Positions 10,261 to 22,440 of a DNA stretch of 64,000 nt are shown in pieces. The notes below the pieces were generated by a model. That model was given only the letters and a program-made list of their open reading frames with translations, ran no database searches and was not told the DNA's origin. Positions within the stretch are counted from its first letter, which is position 1. Every line of letters starts with the position of its first letter. Source of the DNA: Albugo candida (taxonomy: Eukaryota > Oomycota > Peronosporomycetes > Albuginales); assembly GCA_040437565.1 (NCBI GenBank), contig JBDOQK010000069.1, positions 1-64,000 of the forward strand. Reading direction: 5' to 3'. The position numbers and the translations under genes are program-made.

Positions 10261-13200
10261 TGTCTGTCTGACTCTGTCCAATCTATTCACACAGCACCTT
10301 GTGCTACAGAGGAACGCATCTCACTTCAATCACTGAGAGGACCAATGCTATTTGGATTATTCGTGAACATTGGCAACTATTAAAGCTCGATCAATTCTTA
10401 TAAAAGCCAAATAGCACGTAACATAAATTCACCGATAACAAAGGTTGATAATGAAAATAATACTTGATATGAACGTAATGTCAAAAAGAGGTCATATTTA
10501 TTTATGAAACATTTTACCATCGTAATGAATGTTGAGAATTTGGCTAAATATTCTACATATAAAAAGCGAATAAAAATAAACAAAATAATGCAATAGCTTC
10601 AATTAACGCAAAGCCTAAAATAGCAGCTCCATGTGGATGATCTACAGGAATTTACTGAACTCCTACATTGGGTCTTTATTCCCAACGAAGTTGTTGGATG
10701 TGAGCAACAGAACGGATACGCAGATAAGATGCGGATAGTTTTTAAAGGCGTAGATTAACTGTTACGTGAACTAAGGACCTAATATAAAGTACTCTCGAAT
10801 TCAAGCTCGCTAGGTCTCTTTGGTTAGAGATCGTCTACAGAGCTCTAATGAATATCTGGAACTGTAGAATGCAAGAAACTAATTCTACTTGATCGTGAAC
10901 TTGATTTTATATTCGCATGAGCTCAGGTGTCACATGATGTACTTTCACTTTCACGATAGACTCGATCAGTGCTTCACATAAACAAAAATATTGAGTAATT
11001 CCAACAAAAATATACAAATTACAGGAACTATTTTTTATCAATAGCTTTGTATGCTAAGAAATCTCTTCGATTACATTTTTTTTCATCTTTATTAACTTTT
11101 ATCGCTTATTATACGTTAGTAAACGTAGAATATTATCATCTATTCAACGTAGAAAAGGTTGAAAAGGTTCTAGGAAGGTTTGATTCATTACAACCTTTGG
11201 CAGCTGGTCTATAACTCTTCACTATAAACTATACCACCGTGTGATGCAGATACTATTGTATTATTATTATCCGAGTTATCACCTCGTTACAAGGTGTATT
11301 GCATGCTAGCTCAAGCCAGCTTTTCATACCTCACGTTAACGTTCCTGTCAATTGTAGACTTACTCGCAATGTGATCTTAGCGGCGAAAGAACGCTCCAAT
11401 CATCAACACGTCGCTTGGGCTTGATACCGCCCGCACTGATGATTATGGCGACTTTTGCTATCGTACGACGCGAGAAGATGGTTGAGCAATCATTCTTACT
11501 CCTTCAGGTCATCTTGTCTATCGGTAAGTCTGTGGTTGAAGCAAGCAGCTCCATTAAAATGATGCTTCGATGCGGTCTAATATGAAGGTGGTCCCAACAC
11601 TATCTTGCGAGCTATTCCGAAGTCTTGGTCAGTGTACAAAGTGCCAGGGGAAAATGTATTTTGATTCCAAAGCAGATCCAGCGACAATTAGATACTTGCG
11701 CTATGACGAATCATTTTAGACACAAGTAGATAACATTGAAGATTTCTTAATTTACTTCGATGTATTTCGAGCTTTCGCAGAGTAAAACTACAGGACAACG
11801 TCACGGCAGCAATATCTCAGTCTTTTGTTTATGCCTTGTCGATAGGATGATCGCACTGCAGGCCAATATGAATATGATCACGGAAACAGCAGAAACGTTT
11901 CCAAAATTTTGCTTTGATCCTAGAGGACTCGTATTGGCCCTGTTTTTGAGTCTTGATTCCGAGAGATGATACTGGTGTATGTGAATTATCATGCTTTAGT
12001 TTTGGTCTTCAATCTCATCATTAGATGTTTGGTAGTTCGGACAATCTTCGTCGATAAATTCCATTGCGACCATGAGCACGATGCCATGCGGTACCTCCTA
12101 TAGTATCTGAGTTTTTTAATGTAACATTGGTCATATTACCTCGATTTGACTCGATAGATAAAGATTTTGGTTTTGTGAAGCTCGAGATCCCCAAAGCTTC
12201 TAAAAAACTATGATAACTACTTACAGACGCTATAACAAAAATTACCAAAGTGGCAGAGATTCGATGCGCGCGATGGTGAAGAAAACGTGGCTCGATTTGA
12301 AAGCAGAAATGAACGAGATATTAATATGGATCCTGCATCACTTCTTCATACAAATACATTGGAAGAGGTTCAAAGTGTCAAAAAAACATATGAGGCATCT
12401 ATATGGAGTCGGAGACGGGATCTGGATCATCAGTGAAGGCTCGCAAATCGATTCCAATGATAAGAATCTTGACGCGAATAATCAATTATAAAGAATCACT
12501 CATATGTCGAACGCAACAGCACCGATGCGACTTAAATGATCAAATCACTGATTCTCATCAGCATTTAGTATCGACTGGTCCTGTTTATATTATACCGAAA
12601 AGAAACATTAATAAGGCAGGTCTGACAATTACACCGTTATCTGTAAGGTGGATTACATAATTTGAAGTATTGTAACAGCTCGGACGCGTGGCAACTGTAG
12701 GATGCCCATATAGCGAGTGTTGGTATTGAATACCGCGCATATCAAATCGCATTGACTAATAAGTCTTCATTACGCAGAATCTTGATGCGGCGTTGGTAAT
12801 TTGTGTCTTCACCACGACAGCTGTGGATGCACTTTCAAGCTAAAAGTACATATCGCTTCCTGTGATTTATCACGACGGAACAGGGGAAGACCTTGTTAAT
12901 CAACATGTGTACATACATCGTTTTATTTTCTTCGGGGCGAAGCTGTACTATAAGATGTTTATAGTTTGTATGTATCTCTCCACTTTCGATGCTACAAGTA
13001 GCACTCAGATTCTAGAAATCCTTGAGAGCATAGTTATTTGCTCGGAAACTATTGACATCTCTCGAGCTCCGCATTGCATAGAATAAGAAGTGTGATATAA
13101 GATTCAGCTTCAGCTTCATCGACGCCAACACGTGACTTATCCCATTGGTAGCGCTAGTAGTATGTGCAATCAGGGAGTTAGGCGAGTAGCTGCAGGTCCA

Positions 13201-14393
13201 GCTAGGAGAGTCGACGCAGGCAGTGCGTGCAAAGCTTCTTCTCATAAAACGCTGCATCCTATTCGTATTCACAAATTGTCACTCTCGATGTCCGAAGCCG
13301 CATAATATGACAAGAATGGCTACATTTCGTTTCTGTGTCAGCTTGCTTGCCGCTATATCTCATGCAAGCCACCAAACTGGATGTAAGATACTCTCGGCTC
13401 CATCAAGAGGTCTTTCTTTCATCAAGAATGCTGTATTTTATGACTTCTCTCTGGTTACTTAGTTTCTCCTCGTGTAATATTCTTCTGGCCTTGTTCATCG
13501 AAAATTGCAACGAGCCATTTGAGGCCACTTTAGCATTTCAACAGTATGGGTAGCATTAGTTCTGCAAATTTATCCATTAAAGTCACCTATGGCGAGAGAA
13601 ATTTGAAGAGTGTCAGAAGTTCACGCTATGCTAAGCAAAGTTGACATTGAATTTTCTTACATGAGACGAAAAGTTTAAAGTGTCATCCGGGTTTCCCATT
13701 TCGGATGGGTGCCTTGTGAACTAAAATACGCATGCACAGGCTTTGCTGAATGATCTTGTTAATTTTCAAGGTATGTTGACTCATGGCGCGCATTGATAGA
13801 CTTTTATCTTACTTTTGGAATAGTAATTTTCGTCTCCTATTGTCGGCCATAATACCTCAGTGGTGAATACTATATCTTTCGGAGAGATGAAAAGTTTTTT
13901 GCTTTCAACAGATAAACTTACAATAAGATGATTAAGGGGGTTTACTCCCCGGTGCTGGTGGGATGGACGTCTTAATGTTCACAGTTTTTTTTTGCACTAT
14001 ATGGCGTCATTAAACATGCTTGGGAGCTGTCGTGGGTTCCCGTCAGTGTTACTTCAGCAGCATCTGTTATGGATGGCATGTGCTGATGTTATCAACCAGC
14101 AAATCTTTCTATAGCGATCCCAACAAACGCACGAGTCGACAGACTAGAATTAGATGGCTTTGAGAACAGTGCAATGGTGGTGGTTGATACCAAAGCATCA
14201 TGACGTAGCATCCGTCTATTGAACACGCTATGGGAGTTGCTTGTTAGGCGACCATTGTCATCGGTGGCACCAAAAGCCATTCTGGGAGAAATTGAGTCGT
14301 CTAATCACTTCTAGAAGATGACAAAAAAATACATTCTAACTAAATCTTTCGACGGAATCAAACAAGAAGAGAATGGTCTGGAGAAAGTAAAAG
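10261..14393. other. AT-rich stretch without a supported gene
   Basis: Only short frames (at most about 93 codons) occur on both strands. Some pieces could be exons (for example about 12240-12438, and 14094-14392 running into the gap with one stop), but no domain, repeat or clear splice chain could be made out. Confidence 0.4.
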
Positions 14394-14493
14394 NNNNNNN
14401 NNNNNNNNNNNNNNNNNNNNNNNNNNNNNNNNNNNNNNNNNNNNNNNNNNNNNNNNNNNNNNNNNNNNNNNNNNNNNNNNNNNNNNNNNNNNN
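14394..14493. other. Assembly gap, 100 N
   Basis: Exactly 100 N, the placeholder size of scaffolding software rather than a measured length. The right edge coincides exactly with the end of a palindrome. Confidence 0.95.
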
Positions 14494-15012
14494 TTTTTTT
14501 TCCTGTGGAGTCTCTGTACGGATTGCTTATGTTAGATACCAGCTGTATTTGTCTTCTTAGTTTATTGAAGCTGGCTCGCTATTCAACGTACAGTACTTTT
14601 TGATGGTCGAATGATGAAGCATTTCGCAGACACCACTTTCCGCTCGATGAGGGAATGTTATACGGTGCTTTGCGTTCACATGCTTTTGAAAGCTCTTCCT
14701 TGGTCTGATTATCGTTTTCGTGAGCATTGCATTGTTAGTTCTTGATGGGATGACAAACCATCAAGAACTAACAATGCAATGCTCACGAAAACGATAATCA
14801 GACCAAGGAAGAGCTTTCAAAAGTATGTGAACGCAAAGCACCGTATAACATTCCCTCATCGAGCGGAAAGTGGTGTCTGCGAAATGCTTCATCATTCGAC
14901 CATCAAAAAGTACTGTACGTTGAATAGCGAGCCAGCTTCAATAAACTAAGAAGACAAATACAGCTGGTATCTAACATAAGCAATCCGTACAGAGACTCCA
15001 CAGGAAAAAAAA
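14494..15012. repeat. Near-perfect inverted repeat, 255-bp arms
   Basis: The left arm 14494-14748 is the reverse complement of 14758-15012, with a 9-bp loop (GATGACAAA) between. By eye I find one mismatch, in the CACATG/CACATA stretch near 14680. The left arm starts at the first base after the gap, so the true arm may be longer or the structure may be an assembly foldback. A forward frame in the left arm reads HFADTTFRSMRECYTVL, faintly like the first catalytic block of a MULE transposase. This is too weak to call. Confidence 0.9.
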
Positions 15013-18000
15013 CAATCCTCTGATAGGAATTTCAGAGGAGTCTTTCATACTTAATATTAACGAGGAACTTACATAAAAGCTATTGTATAGGATGTCACGC
15101 ACAATTACCAGCTACGAGTTGTCTTCTATAGTTTACTGGGTACCAATCTTGCTCAGCAGCGCTCATATTTGAATCTCATGTACAATTTTCGTGTCCACTT
15201 TATATGTTTGCTGTGATACGCTGAGTTTCATTGCAAACATTTGAGTACTATACCTTTCTGAGTAGCAACTTTTTCATGAATGACCTCTACATAAAATATC
15301 AAAGGCTGATAGAAACTCTTGTGAACTAAATCAATTTTGATCTCTACTATATTTTTTTTCTTGGAACATGTAAATACAGACTTATCGTATATTTCGTGAT
15401 ATGAGCGAGAAATATATCACAATGAGTCGTTCTTAATTGATCTGATTCATTGCAACTGCGCCATACACATGATATCTTGAATATTGGTGCATAAAACTCC
15501 GCAGATTTGGGATCTATTGTGCTTCCATAAATGTTTTATTACAAGCTTTAGGACGAGTACAATTCCGTGACCTATGTATCGTCAAGCTATCACTGACCAT
15601 AATGTACCACACACGCGCCTTACAATATGTAACGTGATCTTGCGATGGAACTCTCGATACAATTACTATTCATATTGATGAATGGAGCTCTGCTATAATG
15701 TAAGAGGATAATCTATCAATCTAAAGGAGATATCGCTCACTAAATGAAAATAGGTTTCATTGTCTATAAATGATAAGACTCCCGGTAATAGGTTTCGGAA
15801 CGTAATAGGACGTGTACTTGATCCTTGGCTATAAGAATCACCATGCATGTCTTTCGGTTTGGAAGGAGGAAGGGCTTTGCGATGAACTTATGTCCTGGGA
15901 ACAGAAATATCATCTTGCGTGATGACTGCTTATGCTCTTGAAGCTTTCATTATTTGGAAACGTCGTGATGAATTCTACACGTCTGCAAATTGAGGAAAGA
16001 AAGGTAGCCACAGAAAGCAATATAAATTAAGATGTGAATAAAGATAGCTTTTATAGCGTCTTGATTGTTAACAAAAGAAAGCGTCTGATTTTCCATCATA
16101 TGCACGAGCTTCTTGATCAACCGACGAGCATGATTATAATCGAAACATCGTTGTGCCATCTAGATAGGATGCGTGTTACATGTGATCAGGAACTAGTCTA
16201 CAAGCTCGTAAAGATTCATGGCTCTACTTTCAATCCTTTCCGAAAATATTACAAATACATGCATCAAGTATCCAGGAACGCCCACCTGGTTCCAAACATT
16301 TCAGCACGTCAGACTACTGTGCAAGCACAAATGGTCGCATACAGAGAAGTGGACAGAAGCCAATCTCTATTAGCAAAAAACACTAAAATACTTTACTCCC
16401 ATGCAATCTCGTCAACACAATGCTTCTCGAGTTATTTAAGGAACTCGCTTTCAAGTATAAGTGTCCCTCCATCAAAGTAAATACCATTTATTCAATAAAA
16501 GAGCTGTTTAGTTCCAATAAGCACTATACTATCATTCCTTGAATTCAAAGCTCAACGTCAAAATTCTCTTCCTTAATTTCTCTATTGTTATCCTCGATAG
16601 ATGATCTCGCTTTCGTGTCTACATCCACTCGAGTGACCTCTGATATCAGAGCTCCACGATAAATCTTCTTCTCGCACCTCGTACGTGAGATAACTCATTT
16701 ATCCATGAAATAAGGAGAGAAAGCGCACAACAACGTCTCCAAATTCATCCTACAAAATATTCTTGACACACATTTGATGACGTAGTGTGTTGTAGGCGAA
16801 GTAGAACCGATGAGGTAATTTGAAAGAAGTGGTATGCTACAAAATTGCTTGACCTGTAGTGGAGGCTCTTGGAAACAGGCGAAAACAATCGGAATGATCT
16901 CAGTCGATGAAATCCTTCAAGTGAATGAGAACGATGCTCTGTCTATGCCGTACACTGAACTAATGAATGTGAAACGGAACTCTCTGGCTGAGCAAGATTG
17001 GGAAAAAACGTCGGGCAGCACTCTCAACCACATGTTTACTTGAAGGGTGTAAGGCTCAACTCTTTTCCGAGATAGTGGCTATTGTGGGAATGCAAATGCC
17101 GTATTTGGAGAACATACACCTTCGCGTACAGCTTTCTGCGAATGATTCTATCGGCCAACTCGCAAACGATTTTGCAGTCGTGCCTCATAGAAGGGTTTTC
17201 AAGCTTCATCGCATGCAACTATTTTGTTCGCGTTGACGATCGTGTCCCTCGCATCCGTGCGCTTGCCACCATTGCTGATATTGATTGCTGTGATGCCAAT
17301 TGATGGTAGGCAAATGAAGTTTCACCGCACGCACAATCGTTGTTGCAAGCTCCTATCCATGTCATTCAAAATTGTCACTGACCTCTACAGGAACAAGGAA
17401 CGACAGCTGTCGCAAATGATGCGATATTATGTGGAGTAAGGTTCGATCCATATTACGGCATCTGTATTTATTGCAGAGATGTACCAGTTCATGCGAGTGG
17501 ATCAGAAATAAGCCTTTTGCAGGAAAAGTCGTCGGGACCGACTGCCTTAATTGGTCGAGGAGCGGGTAATGATTGGTTTGTAAATAATGCATGATAGGGA
17601 AACACTGAGACTCTATTGTAAATACAGCGAACCGGAACACTAAATGGGGCAGATATCCTTTAAGCTCCTCAATTCTGCGTCCAAATTGGTCCCTTCTTGG
17701 AAACGACTTTGTACCATATTTTCATCATGTGATTCCTCCTCTAATTACAGCAAATACCGAACCCACATCTACAAACCTGCTCTTAGCAATCATGACGATT
17801 ACGTTGACAGTATTGTGGACGATATTGTCCTAATCACTCAGTTTCTCGATAGCGGGAAACACGAAGCTCATAAACATACCAGTGCATTGTAACCAAGACG
17901 AATGCCTTCAATATGCTGCACCAGTGCGCATTACATGTCAAAGCATAATATATTCTTACGTTGATCAGTCTACTCAAGTGATCATTTAATTTCTAGGCTT

Positions 18001-18178
18001 TGAGTGGGCCGCGGATTTTCGCCTAGTTAGTTTATTGCCAGTGGCAACAGCTCTAAAAGCCGCATTACATGGGGGCCTTCTTTACGGATTTGGGAAAAAC
18101 GGCCCACAATTCCCACGAAGACGTTTTCATTTTCCTTTTACATTCTTACATTCTTATAAGTCATTGCATTGATTTTTT
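15013..18178. other. AT-rich stretch without a supported gene
   Basis: It includes a small hairpin right after the palindrome (CCTCTGA...TCAGAGG, about 15018-15039). A 148-codon + frame at 16034-16480 is of a length that chance could produce once in such a window. No motif was recognised in it or in the 17.0-17.9 kb frames. Confidence 0.4.
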
Positions 18179-18541
18179 GTGGACGCAAAAGCATACTTTC
18201 TTAAAGTTCGTGGAGATGTAGCTTATATTATGACGAAATTTCCTTGCATATCGGGAGGGTCTCTGTGGTCATTACTAAGTTTAAACAAGTATTTTCTTGA
18301 ATGCATTGAAGGACGACGAGCACGACACTTGCTAGAAAGTATACAGGATCTGTCGGCTCTCATTATACAAGCGGCCGCCGGTAATATTGACGTCGCGGAT
18401 AAAAATGCCAACCAGGATTTTTTGCCTTTACCATTCGCGCCGTGTAATTAGCAAAAGATGATTCAATCGATTTTGGTGCTGAGTGACTGTCTCGGTGATA
18501 AGAACACTTATTATGAAACGGGTGGATTACGAAACCTGCGT
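18179..18541 (+). CDS. Candidate two-exon gene fragment, function unknown
   Basis: The first exon is open from before 18179 to 18441 (DAKAYFLKVRGDVAYIM... to ...DFLPLPFAP). A 42-bp intron 18442-18483 (GTGTAA...GCTGAG) joins it in frame to an exon reading DCLGDKNTYYETGGLRNLR up to a stop at 18541. There is no ATG at the left, so more exons probably lie upstream. The coding case rests on the open frame, the fitting phase and an intron size near those of the p25-alpha gene. No domain was recognised. A frame at 18777-18962 (MRFMRVHFADFPG) may be a later exon. Confidence 0.3.
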
Positions 18542-20902
18542 CAGCGTGTATAGAAAATAGTGTTTACCAGCCAGCTTTCGCTGACACGAAGGCGATATGG
18601 CCACTTTGATTGTCTACGTTTCTACTAGAAATAGACGTTACTGAGGTGCCAGACAAACGTGACCGCTTGTTTTATCTATTTAGAACCAACTGCAGAATTG
18701 TATTGATCCGAGTAGTACAACTTACCGGATAGTGTCATTGTATTTTCAGTTATAAAAGATATTTCGATGAGTATGTATGCGCTTCATGCGAGTTCATTTT
18801 GCAGACTTTCCTGGAGTTTCTGTAGATGAGGACGTCACATTAAACGATGGAGCCATGTTATCCATTCATTCAATGACGGCGAAAAATCAAACTCATGCCA
18901 TATTCCTCAAATACAGAAACAAAATTGATGAATATGTTCTCGTTAAAGCTTGGGTGCATTGAAAATGGAGGAACTAGCGAGCTTGGAACGTTCGTGCAGA
19001 TATGCTGAAAATCAGAATAGGGAGAATTGAATTCTGTGTTATAAGATCTATGACATGAAAAATGCGAAAATAAAACCCCTCAGCGCCCGTTCTGTTCACT
19101 TATCGATGTTATTGTCCCGTTCAATCATTTGAATGACAGAAAGCCATAAATTTCTGTAATCTTTTATTATAGCGTAGCTATTTCTCAGAAAAACGTGCAA
19201 TCTGTCGCCCGATAACTGACATTCTGAAAATACAGATGAGGTTCTAGTTTCGAGAGCCTGTGAAATATTCCAGCAAGTCTACAATTAGATCCAGTGCGTT
19301 GAAAGAAAGTGGTGTTCTTAAGACACGCTTACAAAATGCTTCCTCACAGTACCCAGCCTGACTTTTCTTGATGCTTCCTGCTGGCTCTATCGCTTTGCGA
19401 CGTTTTTTACGGTTTTGGTCAAAATGAGTTTTGTGGTGTCACATTATTTTGATGGCATTCAAATTTGTTACTTCGATTCCACTTTATTCTCTACTTCCTA
19501 AATCGACAACGGGAACTACATGTTCACTTTCACAAAAATTCTGCGAATACTCCAGCACGATTCAAAACTCCTGTTGGTAAATTCACAATATTCTTCTTGG
19601 CCGAATTGAACAAAGTGTAACCGAAGTCACTGGTCAATGTTCTTTAGCTTGAGAGAATCTATTACACTTTCATGGATCATTGGAATTCAATCCTTTCTTG
19701 ATGCTTTGATAGAATATGTCAACCATACCATAATTCAATAAGGTTTTTCCTCGATTATATACTTTCATAAATAGAAGGGAACGTAAAAGAACAGCATCAA
19801 ATGAAGTTGAAGGCTTCACTTGTGCGATTCTTTTAACTGATAAGAGTATTTATAAAGACTTTTGATGGATGCTTTGATAAAGAGTCTTTTCTGGTGGAGA
19901 GATCCAGTTGCTGTAACTTGACCAAGGATCGTATAGTGCATGATAATATGGGAATGAAGCACTAGGTTTTAGGCTGCAGCGGGTAAAGTTGTGACGAGTT
20001 CGCAACCATAAAATACTGATGCTTTTCTGGTTGAGAAGTAATAGAATCAAACCACACGTAGCATATCCTGTCTTATATCCACGTGTCGATGGATAAAGGA
20101 TAAGCAGATCTGAGCGTATAAATAGTACGTCAACCTTCTGGTATTCGGGCTGTCCGAAACGATACTAATTAAGATGCTGAAATAGAACTTAACTTCTGTC
20201 CGACGACAGCGATGGCTCGAGGAGATGATGACATTTGATTTCGTGGCTTATCAGCGACAAACCGAAACCACAAATACGGAGGTAAACATTCAGGGGCTAG
20301 GAAAGCTCTGAAGATTCAACTTCTCAGCTCAGAAGACGAGGAATTACTGTGCGGACGTACGTACTAAAGGTCGGTCAAGTTCGTCCCTTAAATGAATTAA
20401 ATTTGAAGATACAAGTGAATATCATAAAATGAAGAAGAAGTGAAAACACAGAGAATCAAAAATAAACAATGCGGCGCATCTCAATGAAGAGGGTGGAAGG
20501 AATAGATTACAAGGTGACATTAGGAAAAGCGAATTTTAGCACAAAAGGAGAAAAAAACAGTGAACAGGATTGCTATGTTCCAGATGGATGACTGAGTTTG
20601 TTCTGATTAGTGAGAAACTGAGTCAGTTGTAATAAAACACGACATAAGAGTTATAAATGCTGCATCTTCTTGAATAGGTGACACTCCAGACATAATATTT
20701 GGGTCACAAAAAAGGTTGTTGTAGAAGATGTGGTATTTGCTACAAGAACGTTCCTAGAAGAAGTATATATACAAGAAGACTATATGTAGCAAAGGGATTG
20801 TCGACTGACGATTAAACGTATTCGCCGCAACTTGTATACCTGAAGAATAATCAACGAGATATGTTGGGCAAGCGTAAGTTCAGCATGCCGCATTGCCGCG
20901 GA
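18542..20902. other. AT-rich stretch without a supported gene
   Basis: Short frames only (the longest about 66 codons). I see no RNA gene, repeat or transposon part. Confidence 0.4.
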
Positions 20903-20918
20903 TGACGTGTTTGATTGG
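20903..20918 (+). promoter_or_regulatory. Possible promoter boxes upstream of the p25-alpha gene
   Basis: A TGACGT box (20903-20908) and an inverted CCAAT box, ATTGG (20914-20918), lie 66-81 bp before the ATG at 20984. Both are common eukaryotic promoter words but also short enough to occur by chance. Confidence 0.2.
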
Positions 20919-20983
20919 CCGAATTGTAATAATGGCGGAATGAATGCGACGATTGTGTCGTTCTTTCTCAACTAATTTTTTAA

Positions 20984-21795
20984 ATGGCGACACGTGCTGA
21001 TATGGAAGAAGAAAAGCAGTCCGATGTGAATAGTAATTCACTCGATCCTCTATCGTATGAAGGTAATGAGGGGATGCATGAAACAATTGTACCGATCACG
21101 ACCAATGATCAAAGTGAGCGCTCATTGGTCAATGCGTCATATCAGGTTGAAGTAAGAACTGCGAAACATTCTGATAACCTAATTAAGCTGAATTGAAAAT
21201 GTAGATGGAAGAGAACGTATTGTGCGACTATTTTCCAATGCGTCGAGTTCAAGTAACGGATGTATACGATCCCCGTGAATTGCTGAGCTGCATCTTTCAA
21301 TTCTATTGTCGCTTTGGACGAAGTACCAGCGTCAAACAAATTTCCAAAACACTTGGTACATAAAAATCGTATAATAATGCAGCAGCTTCATGTTTGAAAT
21401 GTAGATAGTACAAAGTTTGGCAAGCTGTGCCGGGACTGCCCAAAACTTATGAATGCAAATTTGACGCAGGCGGTAGTTGATATCATATTCATCAAAGCCG
21501 TGAGAAAAACAGAGCACCGCATGAACTACGATAGCTTCTTGGACGCTCTTCGCATGGTTGCGATTAAAAAATATCATCTGATGGTACGTCAGCAAACCCG
21601 TTTCTAGACAAAAATGAAATTCATGAAGGTGTAGCCTGTACATCAATCGCTACCAAGATTGATAGTAAGTCATCTATCACGACTACCGTGTCTTTATGAT
21701 CTCAAAAAGGATGAAAAGGTATGAAGTGCACTCAAATTTTGTTGCTTGCTGATAGCACGTTATTTCAGCTACAAGTAGTCTTCTTCGTTGAATGA
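20984..21795 (+). CDS. p25-alpha/TPPP-like protein, five exons
   Basis: Splicing out four introns gives one open frame of 202 codons: exons 20984-21151, 21205-21355, 21405-21583, 21635-21718 and 21769-21795, with introns of 53, 49, 51 and 50 bp that all begin GTA and end TAG or CAG. The protein starts MATRADMEEEKQSD. Its middle reads LLSCIFQFYCRFG, then FGKLCRDCPKLM, VVDIIFIKAVRKTEHRMNYDSF and LDALRMVAIKKY. This matches the p25-alpha (TPPP) domain pattern F-KLCKDC, VDI-FSKVK-K--R-INYEEF, AL--LA-K-. TPPP proteins bind and bundle tubulin and, in protists, go with species that build flagella or cilia. Exons 2 and 3 carry the domain and are firm. Exons 4 and 5 are supported only by phase and splice sites. 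A second gene ends 21 bp downstream on the other strand. Confidence 0.7.
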
Positions 21796-21816
21796 ACATC
21801 TACCAGCGCCATTTTC

Positions 21817-22333
21817 TTACAATCGATATCGAAGAATAAATTGTGATAAGCGTTTTCTTGACCAAGTAATCACATGAATACATTCTTTATTTTCTATTGC
21901 TGTTGTTTTTGATGAACTGCCAGACAGAGGATATACACAAACACGTATCCATCGACTTTTATAAAAACAGGACACTTGGTTCGCAGCTGTTAATTTGCTT
22001 GCGTGCGTGCTGTCGTACAATCAGTGATGACTAAAAGTCACCAACGAGAACTTTGTACGAGGTAGTAAAAGAATAGCAGAAGGGTCTGAGACACGACTCA
22101 TAAACAGTTCTCTTGTTCAGGTTGTATATTCGACCGCAGTTGTGCCAGGATCTTGGTTCACGTTCAATCGCCTTCGGGTGGCGCCGGTGGTCGTGATTGA
22201 CTTGTGTCAGCATGCGATCACTGTCTTTCCCATTATTCAGGCACGTCTACTTTTCTTGTGAAAAAAGTGGCCTTTCCAAAATACCAAGTATCACCTCAAC
22301 ACAAATCAGTGAAATGTAACTGAGTATGATCAT
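21817..22333 (-). CDS. Small spliced gene, possibly secreted, function unknown
   Basis: Three exons on the minus strand (22333-22295, 22246-22059, 22009-21817) join in frame through introns of 48 and 49 bp (GTGATA...AAGTAG and GTACAA...CGACAG). This gives 139 residues from the ATG at 22333. The start MIILSYISLICVETC is hydrophobic and could be a short signal peptide or anchor. The rest is basic with about eight Cys (HNCGRI, ESCLRPFCYS, VSCFYK, RVCVYPL, KECIHV). The frame stays open upstream to about 22440, so an earlier exon is possible and the start is not certain. It is convergent with the p25-alpha gene, with 21 bp between the two stops, which suggests compact real genes. No family was recognised. 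Confidence 0.45.
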
Positions 22334-22440
22334 GTTTTCATTGAATTCGTTGCTATAATATGCTACGTGCGTGCTTCCATTCGAAATTTCCCGCACATCT
22401 TTTGTCTGCGCAGTATTGCCAGCGTGATAAAGAGAACATT

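Noticed and set aside
16034-16480. 148-codon + strand ORF
   Set aside because: In AT-rich DNA of this length one frame this long is expected by chance. No motif, and the minus strand reads as plausibly in part.
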